Positions 23,823 through 64,000 of a stretch of 64,000 nt of DNA are shown piece by piece. The translations under genes and the position numbers were made by a program. The DNA lies in the NCBI GenBank assembly GCA_032207245.1, contig CM063500.1, forward strand, positions 65,344,494 to 65,408,493, read 5' to 3'. The number at the start of each line of letters is the position of its first letter. The stretch's first letter is position 1. The notes under the pieces were generated by a model. It worked only from the letters and a program-made list of their open reading frames with translations, did no database searches and had not been told where the DNA came from. Source of the stretch: Pardosa pseudoannulata. Lineage: Eukaryota > Arthropoda > Arachnida > Araneae > Lycosidae.

Positions 23823-23956
23823 ATGTCTCTTCTACCTGGAATTACCAACGGACAATCAGACAACCTCCCGAAAATTGACAGCATGTCAATGTTTTCTTTC
23901 TTGGCAAAAAACCCGGATTTTATGGGAGCAGAAATACGAGGAATTAAAACCCAAAG
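23823..23956 (+). pseudogene. First exon of the transposon's second gene (YqaJ-type partner?)
   Basis: Forty-four codons start at an ATG and end at a consensus donor (CAAAG|GTGTGT). The peptide reads MSLLPGITNGQSDNLPKID, then FSFLAKNPDFMGAEIRGIK. To my recollection this resembles the start of arthropod proteins that end in a YqaJ-like nuclease domain and accompany ISL2EU transposons. That link is inference. No second exon was found before the element's other gene, so it is a remnant. Confidence 0.5.
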
Positions 23957-24157
23957 GTGTGTAAAATCATTTATTTTTTTTTCCAATTTTACTTAACATG
24001 TATTAATACTTTATTCATGCTAAACACAGCTCTTTTGTTTGTAAACACAAACAAGTCAAATAAATATACATATATCATATACATACACATTTGTAGTTGC
24101 ATCGTTTTTTATAAATAGACGGATCTAATATTAAAATAAAAATTAGAGGAGGTATTT

Positions 24158-24235
24158 ATTGTGAGATCGGTCTCATTAGCCTTCGTGTTGCAAAAAGTAG
24201 ACCGTAGCATTCCAAAACCAAACCAAAACAAAATC
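24158..24235 (+). mobile_element. SINE-1 3' fragment
   Basis: Only the 3' third remains: cggtctcattagccttcgtg, then caaaaagtagaccgtagcat, then a ccaaaaccaaacc tail. It is inserted within the ISL2EU-like element. Confidence 0.8.
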
Positions 24236-24794
24236 AATTCTTAGATATTTTAAATATGATGAAAAGAAATTTAAAATCTTTAAATGGCTTTACTTAATTA
24301 TTTATACATTTTTAAATAGCAATACAATTTTATTGCCTTTAATATTAATGTCAAATTAAAAAATGTATAAAATTTCTCAAATTAAATTTAATTTTTAAAG
24401 TAATATAATTATTAAGTATTTTAAAAATATTATACTTTTTTTTTCAAATTAGTCACCAATTTAATCGAAAAATATCACTGTTACATTTGATACATAAGAA
24501 AGTATGCATCTCTGAAGAAAATATTTATAATACCTTGAAAATACATAACTTTCCCCTCCCCCGAGTTATTTATTAGATAATTATATGCTTTAGATATTTA
24601 TATGTTTTTCGATATTTATATGCTTTATAAAATATTTATTGTACTTGAACTCTGTGATAATACTCGAAAATTAGCAGTTTTAAAAGTTAAATAGCAGTGG
24701 TTAATCAACAATCCTTTTAAAGGTATAGATGTATTTTATATACTTTAATTGTTCTAAAATAGTAATATTTAAACAAATGCAAGCATTTATTTAC

Positions 24795-25004
24795 CGAAAA
24801 ATGGTCTTCACAAACCCATAGAGATGATTTATATGATAATTTGAGGTTTAATTTCTCATCCCTTTTCATCTCAGTTGTCCAGATTTTACGTGTATGTGGG
24901 TCTTTTGGGACGCTGAAAAATATCTTCTCATTGCAATTAGTTGTTGTATTTTTACAGAGTGGCACAATACAATATTTAGAGTATGATTTTTTAATGCCAG
25001 ACAT
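24795..25004 (-). pseudogene. THAP-domain exon of a DNA transposase
   Basis: A 70-codon exon begins at the ATG complementary to 25002-25004. It contains a C2CH THAP zinc finger: C12-x4-C17 (CIVPLC), a conserved FSVPKDP segment (residues 30-36), W42, and C65-x2-H68 followed by F69. A donor site follows directly (TCG|GTAAAT). THAP domains bind DNA and form the N-terminus of P-element-type and several other eukaryotic transposases. Here it starts just inside the right terminal repeat. No downstream catalytic exon was found, so the gene is truncated. Confidence 0.75.
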
Positions 25005-25935
25005 AACAAAAAAATGCTATTATATGCGATACTTTACACAAAAAACAAATTTAAAAGTCGCCTTTTAACATGTAAACAGCATAGGAGCTCGGTGTTTACA
25101 TGAACGATGACGTCACAAACTCGGCGGAGATAAAGTAGCGTTTTTGAGAGACGTTAAAGAGTCCGCTATAAAACCCATTAGAAATCACTCATTAGGCCCC
25201 CAAATGAAAGAAAAATAGCTACTGTCCTGCTTACTTTTTTGTCTTCTATCGTTTAAAATCAAAATTAGAAAACGTGAAAATTCCTCATTGTAACGTACGC
25301 TATGAGGCAGGTAAAAGAAATGGTTTGTTTTTTGGCTGATAATTATCTGATAAACGCTCAATAATTAGTTTATCTTCATACTCCTCTAAAGTCTCCCGAT
25401 ACTGTGAATGCAGTTAGAATCACATTCAATTCATTTAGTCAAACCATGCGTTTATGTATAAAAACCAAACACACAAACGAACGAACTTTTTAATTTTCAA
25501 AGATATATAACTTAAACGCTATATATTTATTATTCCGGGAAATAGACTGCTACACTTTTATGAAAAGAATTTTTTGTTAATACCGGAAATAAAATTTTCA
25601 TTGAAACAAAAAATAATCAATGATTAAATTAAAAATTATTACATATATTCCAAATCTACTATTTAAGCAAAATAAAAAAGAAAATTATTTGCTGTAATAT
25701 ATACGTTCAGTGATAAAAAGCATGAAAATAATGCAGACGATATTTAAATAATTTAAAATAAGAAATGATTAAATGAGATGTTTGAAGAAATGACGTCATA
25801 ATGCTAGAAAAAAATTATTTTTACCTATTTATTATGTGACAAATTGATTAAATGCTCTTAACTAGGGAAAGTAGGAATTGAAATAATGCCATTAAACGCC
25901 CGAAAAGGGGGGAAGAGGTGGATTTTGATTGTTTT

Positions 25936-26455
25936 TAAGACTACACCCTGGAGGTTGATACAATTTGTGTTAATACCTGAGATAAAATTTTCACTGCCAC
26001 AAAAAATAATCGATGATTAAATTTCAAATTATCATATGTGTACCAAATCTATTATTTAAGCCCAAATATAAAAGAAAATTATTTACGTAATGTCTAAATT
26101 CAGCGATAAAACGTATGAAAATAATGCAGACGATATTTAAATAATTTAAAGTAAGAAATGATTATTTGAGACGGTTGAAGGAATGACGTCATATTGCCAG
26201 AAAAAAGGTTATTTTTACCTATTTATTATGTGACAAATTGATAAATTTAATCTCCTGCTCTTAACCGGTGACAATAGAGCTTGAAATAATGGCATTAAAC
26301 GCCCGAAAAGTAAAAGGGGGGAAAGGAGTGATTTTTGAACGTTTTAAAGATTTGCTTTGAATTTTGCTAACCCTAACTCATCAAGAATTCAATATGGATG
26401 CCTTTATTCATTCCAGGTCCAACTGCTTCATAAATTCAAAGACATTATTTTTATA
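25936..26455 (-). mobile_element. Helitron, copy f, 5' part
   Basis: This partial copy starts mid-body (ctggaggttgatacaatttg) and continues through gacgatatttaaataattta, ggaatgacgtcat, and the 5'-side segment ctaactcatcaagaat. It follows copy e directly and is followed tail-to-tail by copy g. The 3' hairpin end is absent. Confidence 0.75.
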
Positions 26456-26465
26456 CTTTTTATCC

Positions 26466-27198
26466 TGAACTTAGTTATGAAGTAAATATTTTTTTTATAT
26501 ATATTTGGCTTGAATAATAGATTAGGTACATATGTGAGAATTTTAAATTTAATCATCGATTATTCTTTGTTGCGATGAAAATTTTATCACCGGCATTAAC
26601 AACAAATTTTTTTCATAAAAGTCTACGAGTCTATGTCACGTTCTAATAAATATCTATCGTTTAAGTTACATATGTTTGAAAATTAAAAAGTTTGTTCGTT
26701 TGTGTGTTTGTTCTTTACACACTCTTTGCAATCGATTTGCTAAATTTTGGACGTCATTCATACACACCTCAAAATAATCACTGTCAATATTAAAACCTAT
26801 GCTGTCCATCCTATAATGATTGTGGCGTCTCATTCAGTTATGTTTTATATGTGCGCATGCGCGCGTAATCGGCTTTTCCTCTCCCTACGTACTTCAACTT
26901 TAGTTCTTAATGTTAAGTGAAAAATGGCTCGATGGAGTCCTGTGTTTTGTTTTGTGTGCGTCTAATTAAATGTTATTTTAAGTTATGAATCGGCTTGTCA
27001 TTTCTCGTCCTGGGCTCATTTTATTTTACGGCGTAATACGCAATAATGATAATTTCGACGTAGCTAAGAAAACTTTGAATTATCTTTCTAAATGAATTCA
27101 ACTTGATTCTAAATTGCATTACCTGCCTGATAGGATACTTTATAACTCTGGAAAATTAAAAATTTTCTGATCCCGTCATATGACAGGCTATATACTGG
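26466..27198 (+). mobile_element. Helitron, copy g
   Basis: Plus-strand copy ending with hairpin CCCGTCATATGACAGG (27174-27189) and CTGG (27195-27198) followed by T; CTGG still fits the CTRR rule. It is truncated on the 5' side. The middle contains a segment absent from copies c and d (about 26840-27060, with gtgcgcatgcgcgcg). It also carries, on the minus strand, the short open stretch shared with copy d. Confidence 0.8.
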
Positions 27199-27416
27199 TT
27201 TTTAACTTTTTTTGTTTGTTTGTTTTTTTTGTCTCTTTGAATAAAGCATAGCGCAATTTCAATCAGCATATGGCACATTTCAAAGCATGACGAATCTGCC
27301 TTTCGTTTCAAAAGGAGGTACAACTTATTGGTTGCTTGTTGGCTATAGCAAACATGAAGATGAACGGAAAAGATATTAAAGTAATTCATGACTTTGCGGT
27401 AAATCACTCTATTGGA
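27199..27416. other. Spacer
   Basis: No gene or repeat recognised. Confidence 0.35.
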
Positions 27417-27565
27417 GACCTGGTGGCTTACTCTAGACTTTTCAAGTCGATTCACACTTTCATTGTCTTGCGGACATTATGCAAGTAAATGATCAAGCTC
27501 ACGTCAAAGTGACGTCACAATAAAATTCGAACCGACTCGAAACGTCCAGAGTAAGCCCCTTGGTT
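27417..27565. mobile_element. Small foldback element (~150 bp)
   Basis: The left arm ggcttactctagacttttca is the imperfect complement of the right arm cgaaacgtccagagtaagcc, about 35 bp each. No target duplication was resolved. Confidence 0.55.
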
Positions 27566-28240
27566 TTTAATCTGTATCTGAGCATTAGCTTGCAACATTT
27601 ACTTGGACACCATAAGAACAAATTAGGTGAGAGTGTTTGGGAGATAAAAAAGTTACACCTCAGTTTATGGATTCCTGATTAGTGAAACAAAATTTACCCC
27701 TTCCAGGTTCATTTTATCTCGGGATTATGGGTCAAAAAATGTCAATTTTTTATGCTTATTTTCATACATACATAGCTTTTTAAACATAATAGTATCATTC
27801 GCATACAAATTTTCGTAAAAATTAATGTAAAAAAATCAATTTAAATAAATGAGTAATTTGCCTGTATAGTTGGCTTTCTATGCGTCTGACGTCACAATAA
27901 TTGCGAACGACTCAAAACGTCCAGAGTAAGCACCTTGGTTTTTAATCTGTACCTGCGCATTAACTTGCAACATTTACTCGGACAGCATAAGACCAAATTA
28001 GGTGAGAGTATTTGGGAGAAAAACCGTTACACCTCAGTTTATGGATTCCTGATTAGTGAAACAAAATTTACCCCTTCCAGGTTCATTATATCTCGGGATT
28101 ATGGGTCAAAAAATGTCAATTTTTTATGCTTATTTTCATACATACATAGCTTTTTAAACATAATAGTATCATTCGCATAGAAATTTTCCTAAAAATTAAT
28201 GTAAAAAAATCAATTTAAATAAATGAGTAATTTATGTAAT
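27524..28240. repeat. Direct duplication, ~376-bp period
   Basis: The segment from aacgtccagagtaagc (27541) to aaatgagtaattt recurs from 27917 with few differences. Shared stretches include ttatggattcctgattagtg, ggttcattatatctcggga and tttttatgcttattttcata. It is a recent tandem duplication; the open frame in it (27935-28180) is not supported as coding. Confidence 0.88.
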
Positions 28241-28856
<616 letters not shown>

Positions 28857-29796
28857 CCGGTCTCGCCAAAGTCGTTTAACGGCTAACCGCGATTAACCCA
28901 TGGCACCAACCAATGGTGGGATACAATAGAGAAAGTGCATGTTTGTAAACAAATACGAGTACTGGATACAACTCAACTTTTCGTTAGCAAAACATTGCTT
29001 GTTTTCATTGTATCTTATGAGCTTCGATATGGATCACGTATACAACAAAACTAAATTTTATTTAAGGTAAGGGAAGGAAACATCAGAAACTGGGCAAGTT
29101 ATTCAAAACAGATATTTTAGCACTTACAAAATTATACATTTAAAAAAATTAAGCACTTTACACAGAACTATTAAGTATCATAATCAAACTATAGCTATTT
29201 TGATTATGTTAACAGGCACAATAAACCATTACATAAATAAGAATCTAATAAAAATGTGCAAAACCTGATCATTTTAAGGACAAAAAATAATTACAGTTAT
29301 AGGTACAGTACTTCTCAGAAAAGCATAGAAAATACATTAGAAATATAAAAAAAAAACTAATAAAAAATTCTTAGAACAAAATAATTTTATACAATCTATT
29401 ACATTACAGTAAGGTTAACGTTTTGTCACCATTCTGAAAATGCTTGCCACCAATTCTCAAAGAAGAACTTGGAGTCCAATCTTGTCTTTTCGAAGCTTTT
29501 ATCTAAAGCATTCACAAAGTAGGATCTTTAGAAAAGCAATAAAATCCAATATTTTTACCTTTTTTGAAACGCTTAGTACAGCCATACGTCCAACAGCTTG
29601 TTACCATTTTCAGATAATTGACAAAATTAAAACCCCAATAACTAGCACAATCCATGGGTAATTCAAATGTTTTACCAACGAGGAAGTTGAGCTGCAAGTT
29701 TTACTGCACCTGACGTCATGCGCACATTCTCTATTCTAAGTTTAAACAGAAATTAAACGCGGTTAGCCGTTAAACGACTTTGGTGAGACAGGCCTT
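28857..29796. mobile_element. TIR element encoding a THAP remnant
   Basis: Inverted ends of about 38 bp: ggtctcgccaaagtcgttta then acggctaaccgcg, mirrored at 29757-29796. The element is about 940 bp and carries a THAP fragment near its right end. The target duplication could not be settled, so P-like, Harbinger-like or ISL2EU-like remain possible. Confidence 0.68.
29420..29607 (-). pseudogene. Degenerate THAP-domain fragment
   Basis: The minus-strand frame from the ATG at 29605-29607 reads MVTSCWTYGCTKRFKKGK then GFYCFSKDP and a stop. Farther on, in another frame, QDWTPSSS and KHFQNGDKTL follow. The order (C-x4-C, FxKDP, WTPS, xxHF) is that of a THAP zinc finger, but the cysteine before HF is replaced and frames are broken. 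It is a dead transposase start. Confidence 0.6.
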
Positions 29797-30132
29797 TACT
29801 ATACAGCCTCTCATCACTGAAATAGAAATACATTTTCTTTTATATTTTTTTTTATAAAAAATCATACAAAAATTTTCGACATAATTTTTTTTCATTCATT
29901 TTGCATAATTAATCGAAATTTAATATTTAAATGAAAATTTCTCTCTGCTTTTATTAATTCCAATATTTTTCTTCAATTTTTTATAGATTTACTGAAACAT
30001 ATTGCACAAGACTTGTTCATGGACTTTTAGAATATACATAATATTAAATTTTATATAATTTTTAATGCTGTTATTACTATTAAATATTAATATTAAAATT
30101 TCAAATATTTTTTTAATAATGTATACATATAC

Positions 30133-30138
30133 ACACAG

Positions 30139-30200
<62 letters not shown>
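30133..30200. repeat. Palindromic microsatellite (CA)n(TA)n(TG)n
   Basis: CA repeats, then TA repeats, then TG repeats give a self-complementary tract able to extrude a cruciform. A second one lies at 30578-30651. Confidence 0.9.
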
Positions 30201-30205
<5 letters not shown>

Positions 30206-30577
30206 TAAAATCCCTTATTTATGTATTTTAATATTAATTTAATAACTTTTGTTCATAAAGTACGTTGGGGGTTTGGGCGTTAATTTTGATTTTTCCCTCC
30301 AGACACACTATAGACTTAATTCAGCTTCTGTCTGCTCTACTTTAGCCAATAGTTAGCTCGTTCTCTTTAAACATGGGTATTTTTTTATCACGTGATCAAT
30401 TGTGCTTAGGGGTTATTTGTAGTATTTTTACCTGAGGAATCCCTACTTAAAAAGCGTATGTGCGGGATCACATTGTCTATGTGCACGAGGTTGTAAAAGT
30501 GTTTACCTGTTGTATGAATTTCATGTATCTCACCAGAAATAAAATGTGTTGTGCTTTTGAATGAATCTCACCCATAT
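30201..30577. other. Segment between two palindromic microsatellites
   Basis: No gene. It is moderately complex, with tttctttaaacatgggtatt and aaataaaatgtgttgtgctt; the latter resembles a polyadenylation region of an old retroelement. Confidence 0.35.
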
Positions 30578-30578
30578 T

Positions 30579-30651
<73 letters not shown>
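30578..30651. repeat. Second palindromic microsatellite
   Basis: Again (CA)n(TA)n(TG)n, nearly perfectly self-complementary, about 445 bp from the first. Confidence 0.9.
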
Positions 30652-30653
<2 letters not shown>

Positions 30654-31012
30654 ATGTTTAAAAATGGGGGTTAAGAATAAGCGAATTATAATTAAAAATA
30701 GTTAGAACTCATTACAGATAACGTAACAGGAGAAAGACACACGGAACTATTCAGAGACAGCGGAACTATACAGAGTGAAGAAGCCGACGCGAAAATAGAC
30801 ATAGGAATTTTGCTGAGGTAGCAACGTCAAAAGAGTCAGTTCTGAGCCGGAACTCGGGCCGATAACATCCTCCACGCTTATAGTGGCAAAGTACGAGAAC
30901 AAAGGATTTCTAAATGGCATAGCCATGGACAGAAGGATTACAATAAAGAAGCTTTTACATATGAAATGAAATGTGTCTCCCATGCCTTAACCACTCATCC
31001 ATGTCTCATATA

Positions 31013-31085
<73 letters not shown>

Positions 31086-31675
31086 TATTAAATATATACA
31101 TAATTATATAATATAATATTTAATATATAATATAATATATAAAATATATATATCTTTAATATATCTTTTATCTTAAATATATATATTCATATTCTTGTCC
31201 TTAAAACTTTTTCATCTGTTCTATAATATCAATAAAAATCCTAATATATCATCTCTAAAAAACTAACTAAATCACGAACATATCTTAACTTAAAAATAAA
31301 ATATTAATTTAAACTATTTAAAAAATAACATTTTTTAATATTGTATACATTTATAAATTAATATTACACGTTTTTGACTTTTCATTCTATTTCATTTTTT
31401 TTAATTCTATTTACAGTATAAACAAATATTACACTAAATTATTTTGATATCAAATAAAATATTAATATTGACATAATTGTAGTGTCATGTTTTTTTTGAT
31501 TTTACAATTTCTGTAACGTCAAATAATTAAATTTAAATTATTGACACATTACTCTATTATATTTTAATTTTTTTTTTTTTTTTTACTTATTTATGTTTTT
31601 CATATTTTTTTTTCTTTATATATATATATATTTATTATTATATTAAATATTATATATTTATATATATATATGTAG

Positions 31676-31718
<43 letters not shown>

Positions 31719-31720
31719 TG
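30652..31720. other. Spacer and AT microsatellites
   Basis: No gene is supported. (TA)n tracts lie at about 31012-31079 and 31618-31715, and the sequence between them is very AT-rich. Confidence 0.5.
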
Positions 31721-32461
31721 TCATGTCCTGAATAAAGAAATCATAAGGGTCCATTACTGTCCTTCTAAAATCTTTATTCATCTTTGATATTCCAGTACAA
31801 GAGGTAATCACATTTTTCGTGACGAAATGCTGTCCTTAGACTCAAAACTAAAAGTGATCTAAACACAACTGATCTAACGGACGGCTAGCAAGAGGGATCG
31901 ATCTAACTGACCTCTAATTTAAAAAATGACGCTAATCTGACACGACTATTTTACTGAACTCTTTATAGAAAATATAAAATATTACACTAAGGGGTTTGGG
32001 GGAGTTGTGGTTGACCATTTTGTGAGGCCGTGTTTCCGGCGTTTTTGGACTTTTTCATTGGTTCTTGCCGTTTTTCATTTTATTTTTGGTCTAGCCGAAC
32101 AGATAACGTGGGATGCTATCCTGTGCGATACAAGTGGCCGGCTTGGGAATTAACACCTGCAAGTTATGTGACTCTGTAGTGTCATGGGGTGGTTTACACG
32201 TTTGATTTTACAATTTTTGTAACGTCAAAAGAGGATTAATATTACGACTTCATGACCCACAGATTATTCACATCTGTGTGTTTGCCAGATGTCTTGTTTG
32301 TTTCCCACTTTTTGGTTCTTTGTGGGGTTTTTCCCTATTACTTTTTTTTGTTTTCGGAGGTTTATTACTGAATCTATTATTATTATATTGCAATATTCTC
32401 ATATTAAAATATTATTCCCTTCCTATATTACATATATATATGTGTGTGTGTGTGTAATATG

Positions 32462-32465
<4 letters not shown>
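31721..32465. other. Unclassified, possibly retroelement-derived
   Basis: It begins with tgtcatgtcctgaataaag and contains tgtagtgtcatg near 32178, a phrase also seen at 31480. An LTR origin is possible, but no boundaries or target duplication could be fixed. A short (TA)n(GT)n tract and a long (TA)n tract follow at 32430-32526. Confidence 0.3.
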
Positions 32466-32530
<65 letters not shown>

Positions 32531-32936
32531 TTGAAAAGTGTGAATTATTGGAGTAGGATAATCAGTCCTGTTTGAGCTCCCCCCTCCGCTGTGTAAATTG
32601 TCATTGTTCTAACGACGTTTTCGTATTTAAATCCTTACCAGAATGATAATGAGACTGTAAAATTATGTTTAACCTCAGTAAATGGAAAGTCTATTCTTAA
32701 ATCGACGTTCGAAATGAGTGTAAGGCTCGGTTTGGTTTGGATATTTGGAAATCAATGCACAGTCTTGTGAAGAAAGGTTTAATGGATCTTTAAGAAACAT
32801 TTGGAGTAAAAATAATAATACTCAAAAAATTTTATAACAATTTCAAGAAACTTTAAAAGTTGAAAATTTTGAAATTTAACTAAATGAGCTGTTCTAACCT
32901 ACTTTTCTGGTTTGAATTAGAGAGCTACTGCTGACA

Positions 32937-33072
32937 TTTTGCTACAAGAGGGCCGATAAGACTGAAACCTACCGCTTAAAGTCGATTCCGAAGGACTACG
33001 AATATCCATGCCCCAGTGGTATTCAAAACCCCAAACTCTGGTACTTAAAATTCAAACCGTACCCTCTCGGCT
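32937..33072 (-). mobile_element. Diverged SINE-1
   Basis: A minus-strand copy with recognisable ggccgataagactgaaacct, taaagtcgattccgaaggac and a decayed B box near 33030-33045. The A-box end has lost identity. Confidence 0.65.
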
Positions 33073-33507
33073 GAAGTAATGATCAGATTATAAAATAGAT
33101 TGTAATGGAATTGTTAGTCCTCAATCATTTTCCTCGATTTTTAAGGGTGATGTGGTATCAGTCATCTTTCACAGCAACCGCAACGGACTGATGGCCGAGA
33201 AGCCGGAGGTGATAGAACGCGCTATGTAACGTAATATGCATAAGATGTATGTTCTGTATTGTGGCCGCTTAGAACTGTGATTAAATGGATGCATGCTAAT
33301 AGAAACTTGTCTATTTATTTAAGCCTTTCACACTCGATATGCACTATACTATTCTGAAATAGAATAGAGAAACACACAGGGTAGACGCATACATGCACAT
33401 AAGTTCACACACAGAGACATGCCTGGAGTTTGGTAGGCGGAGGTTGTAGACTGATTTGGACCTCTAAAATAATTGGAGGGGGGAGATCTGAAGAATATGT
33501 CACATAT
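33073..33507. other. Spacer
   Basis: No gene recognised. A phrase starting tgtaacgtaatatgc near 33225 is LTR-like, but no partner end was found. Confidence 0.35.
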
Positions 33508-33622
33508 ACTGTGACATGAATGTTCGTAACTGTTTGGAATTGGCTTTAAGCAGTAAGTCAGGGTTTCATTAGCCCTCTTGTAGCAAAAAGGATACCGAAG
33601 CGCTCCAAACCCAACCCAACCC
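33508..33622 (+). mobile_element. SINE-1, 5'-truncated
   Basis: It lacks the tRNA head and starts at catgaatgttcgtaactgtt, running through ttggctttaagcagtaagtc to the ccaaacccaaccc end. Confidence 0.75.
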
Positions 33623-34746
33623 TGCTTTGTCTCCAATAGTATTAAAAGTCTAAATATAGAAATGTATTTCTCTGAACTCTTGTATTATGAAGTAAGAAAA
33701 ATGCATTTACATAAAGGATTACCATTTACTTCCATTCGACTGTTCGAAGTCGAATTTTTGTTCGAGTTCTCCACTTTTCAGTCATTATTCGATTCTGTGT
33801 TTATAAAATTTTTACGGCTTCGTTTTTTATGAGTGGCAATACCTATGCGGAACTTTTAATGGCATGTTAACCATACAAAGATACAATTGCCGATGTCAAC
33901 GTGCACCTTAAACTAGTAAACAAGGTACAGTTTCGCATAATTTTGCATTTGAGCAAACAAACCCTTTTAAAGAACTACATTTTGTAATATTCTCTTTAGC
34001 AAACTTTCTTGTTGTTAAGTATATTATATATATGTCGGTTAAATCTTGATTGTTTTTAAACATACTCTGATGCAATTTATGTTTCCGATTACACTTTCCG
34101 AAATTACACGCAAAAAATACAGTGTCTCAAGTTTTTACAACTGTTGTATATTATCATTATTGTTGTGAATATTTATACATGCGTCACAACTGTGTTTATC
34201 CAATTATTTACTTTCAATAATTAATAGTTTCCTTTTTATTATTTACTTTTTAGTACTCACACGCCTGATTAAAATTATTTTCGTATTGCATAAGCTTTAA
34301 TTTTTGGTTTGAAGCATCAAACATTTTACAGACTTAAGTTTTTGCTTCCCTGTTCTTCAAGAAATATGTTCTTTAATTCGGAGTATTAGTCATTGACATT
34401 ATTAGAATTCAGCAAATTATTGCATTGTGTGTAAGATCATATATTTTGCTTTGAATAGAATAAGCTTTCCTCCGTCCGATAATCTTTGCCACCACTTACT
34501 CATAAACTCAATATACTCATATCACTCTATATGTGAAAGTAACATATGGGAATTCCAACTTGTGAAATTCAAAACGATTTTACATTTAAACATCATTTTC
34601 TACTCTTTTTTACATTGAAACATATATTTAGAGTATAAAGTTTACAATAAATTATTTCAGTTTTTGTTTATTATGTGAAATGTGACAAATTACTTTTATA
34701 ATTTGCTATATTATTAAATATTTACCATTTAAAATATTTTCCACAG
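33623..34746 (+). other. Region upstream of the IARS1 start exon
   Basis: AT-rich without a recognisable exon. The splice acceptor at 34741-34746 shows that at least one 5'UTR exon and the promoter of IARS1 should lie in or before this stretch. I could not place a transcription start. Confidence 0.4.
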
Positions 34747-63780
<29,034 letters not shown>

Positions 63781-64000
63781 GTAATTATTTATAATTTTAA
63801 ACATGAATTTATGTTAAGTAACTTATATGTGAAAATACTGTTATATTTTTTCTAAAGAATGACATTTTATTCTTTCTGGTTCATCTTAATGGATTATTAT
63901 TGCATTATCCTTTATTTTCCTATATAAGAAGTACAGTAAAATATTCAGAAAATACAAAAAAAGAAAATCTTTATTTGTTCTGTAAAAATTACTTTTTTTT

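Larger units (their letters stand above)
23476..25286. mobile_element. ISL2EU-like DNA transposon, internally deleted
   Basis: An 1811-bp element with terminal inverted repeats GAGGAATTTGCAC and its complement. Internal inverted segments also match (gtgatgtcatcgttcatg near 23650 and catgaacgatgacgtcac near 25100). The flanks give an AT dinucleotide duplication when compared with uninterrupted Helitron copies. One exon from each end points inward: an LPGITNGQ-type exon on + and a THAP exon on -. Two genes of this kind and a 2-bp duplication fit, from memory, the ISL2EU superfamily. The middle holds AT-rich filler and a SINE-1 fragment, so the catalytic parts are gone. Confidence 0.65.
23422..25935 (-). 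mobile_element. Helitron, copy e, split by ISL2EU-like element
   Basis: The damaged 3' hairpin (ccatcatatgacggg, near 23429) and ttttccag-type segment stop at 23475. The Helitron resumes at 25287 with gtacgctatgaggcaggta and continues through the common body to about 25935. Comparison with copies c and d shows the join exactly. Confidence 0.75.

Noticed and set aside
29440..29661. 73-codon plus-strand open frame
   Set aside because: It is antisense to the THAP remnant and has no recognisable features.

Overview
The window is a very AT-rich eukaryotic nuclear segment. GT-AG introns, tRNA-derived SINEs, Helitrons, several classes of cut-and-paste DNA transposon, LTR and non-LTR remnants and long TA/CA microsatellites all support this. 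The transposon mix and the sequence of the one host gene suggest an invertebrate; an arthropod, perhaps an arachnid, is plausible but cannot be proven from the window.

Only one host gene is convincing: cytoplasmic isoleucyl-tRNA synthetase (IARS1) on the + strand. Thirteen coding exons run from 34752 to 63780, and every junction keeps phase. Together they encode about the first 501 residues: the N-terminal half of the Rossmann catalytic core with the HIGH-type motif HYGH, the CP1 editing domain and the start of the return to the core. The gene continues past the right edge, so the KMSKS loop, anticodon-binding domain and C-terminal extension are outside. An acceptor just before the ATG implies at least one upstream 5'UTR exon that was not located.

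Positions 1-34700 hold no convincing host gene and read as layered mobile DNA. In order: a Helitron 3' end, two foldback elements, a TTAA-flanked MITE swollen by a roughly 0.8-kb TA microsatellite (1589-2939), a hAT transposase fragment, a long-TIR element with 6-bp target duplication (5381-5904), tandem arrays (6440-7610, 7690-10340, 12640-13320, 13920-15620), two GC-rich islands, nested SINEs, a solo LTR with 4-bp duplication (16962-18000), a second TTAA MITE (19079-19598), a Helitron cluster (20207-27198) carrying a piggyBac-like and an ISL2EU-like insertion, a THAP-encoding TIR element (28857-29796), and palindromic microsatellites.

The IARS1 introns are filled the same way: a pogo-like transposon nested in a hAT element (intron 1), the same hAT family inverted in intron 3, hAT MITEs in introns 3, 6 and 9, a piggyBac-like element with a transposase tail in intron 8, SINEs with clear target duplications, and a Helitron split by a second SINE family in intron 12. 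Several insertions can be dated relative to each other because uninterrupted paralogous copies lie in the same window. The most interesting items are the ISL2EU-like element that keeps the first exon of both its genes, the pogo-in-hAT nest, the inverted hAT pair that brackets IARS1 exons 2 and 3, and two perfect hairpins in intron 6.
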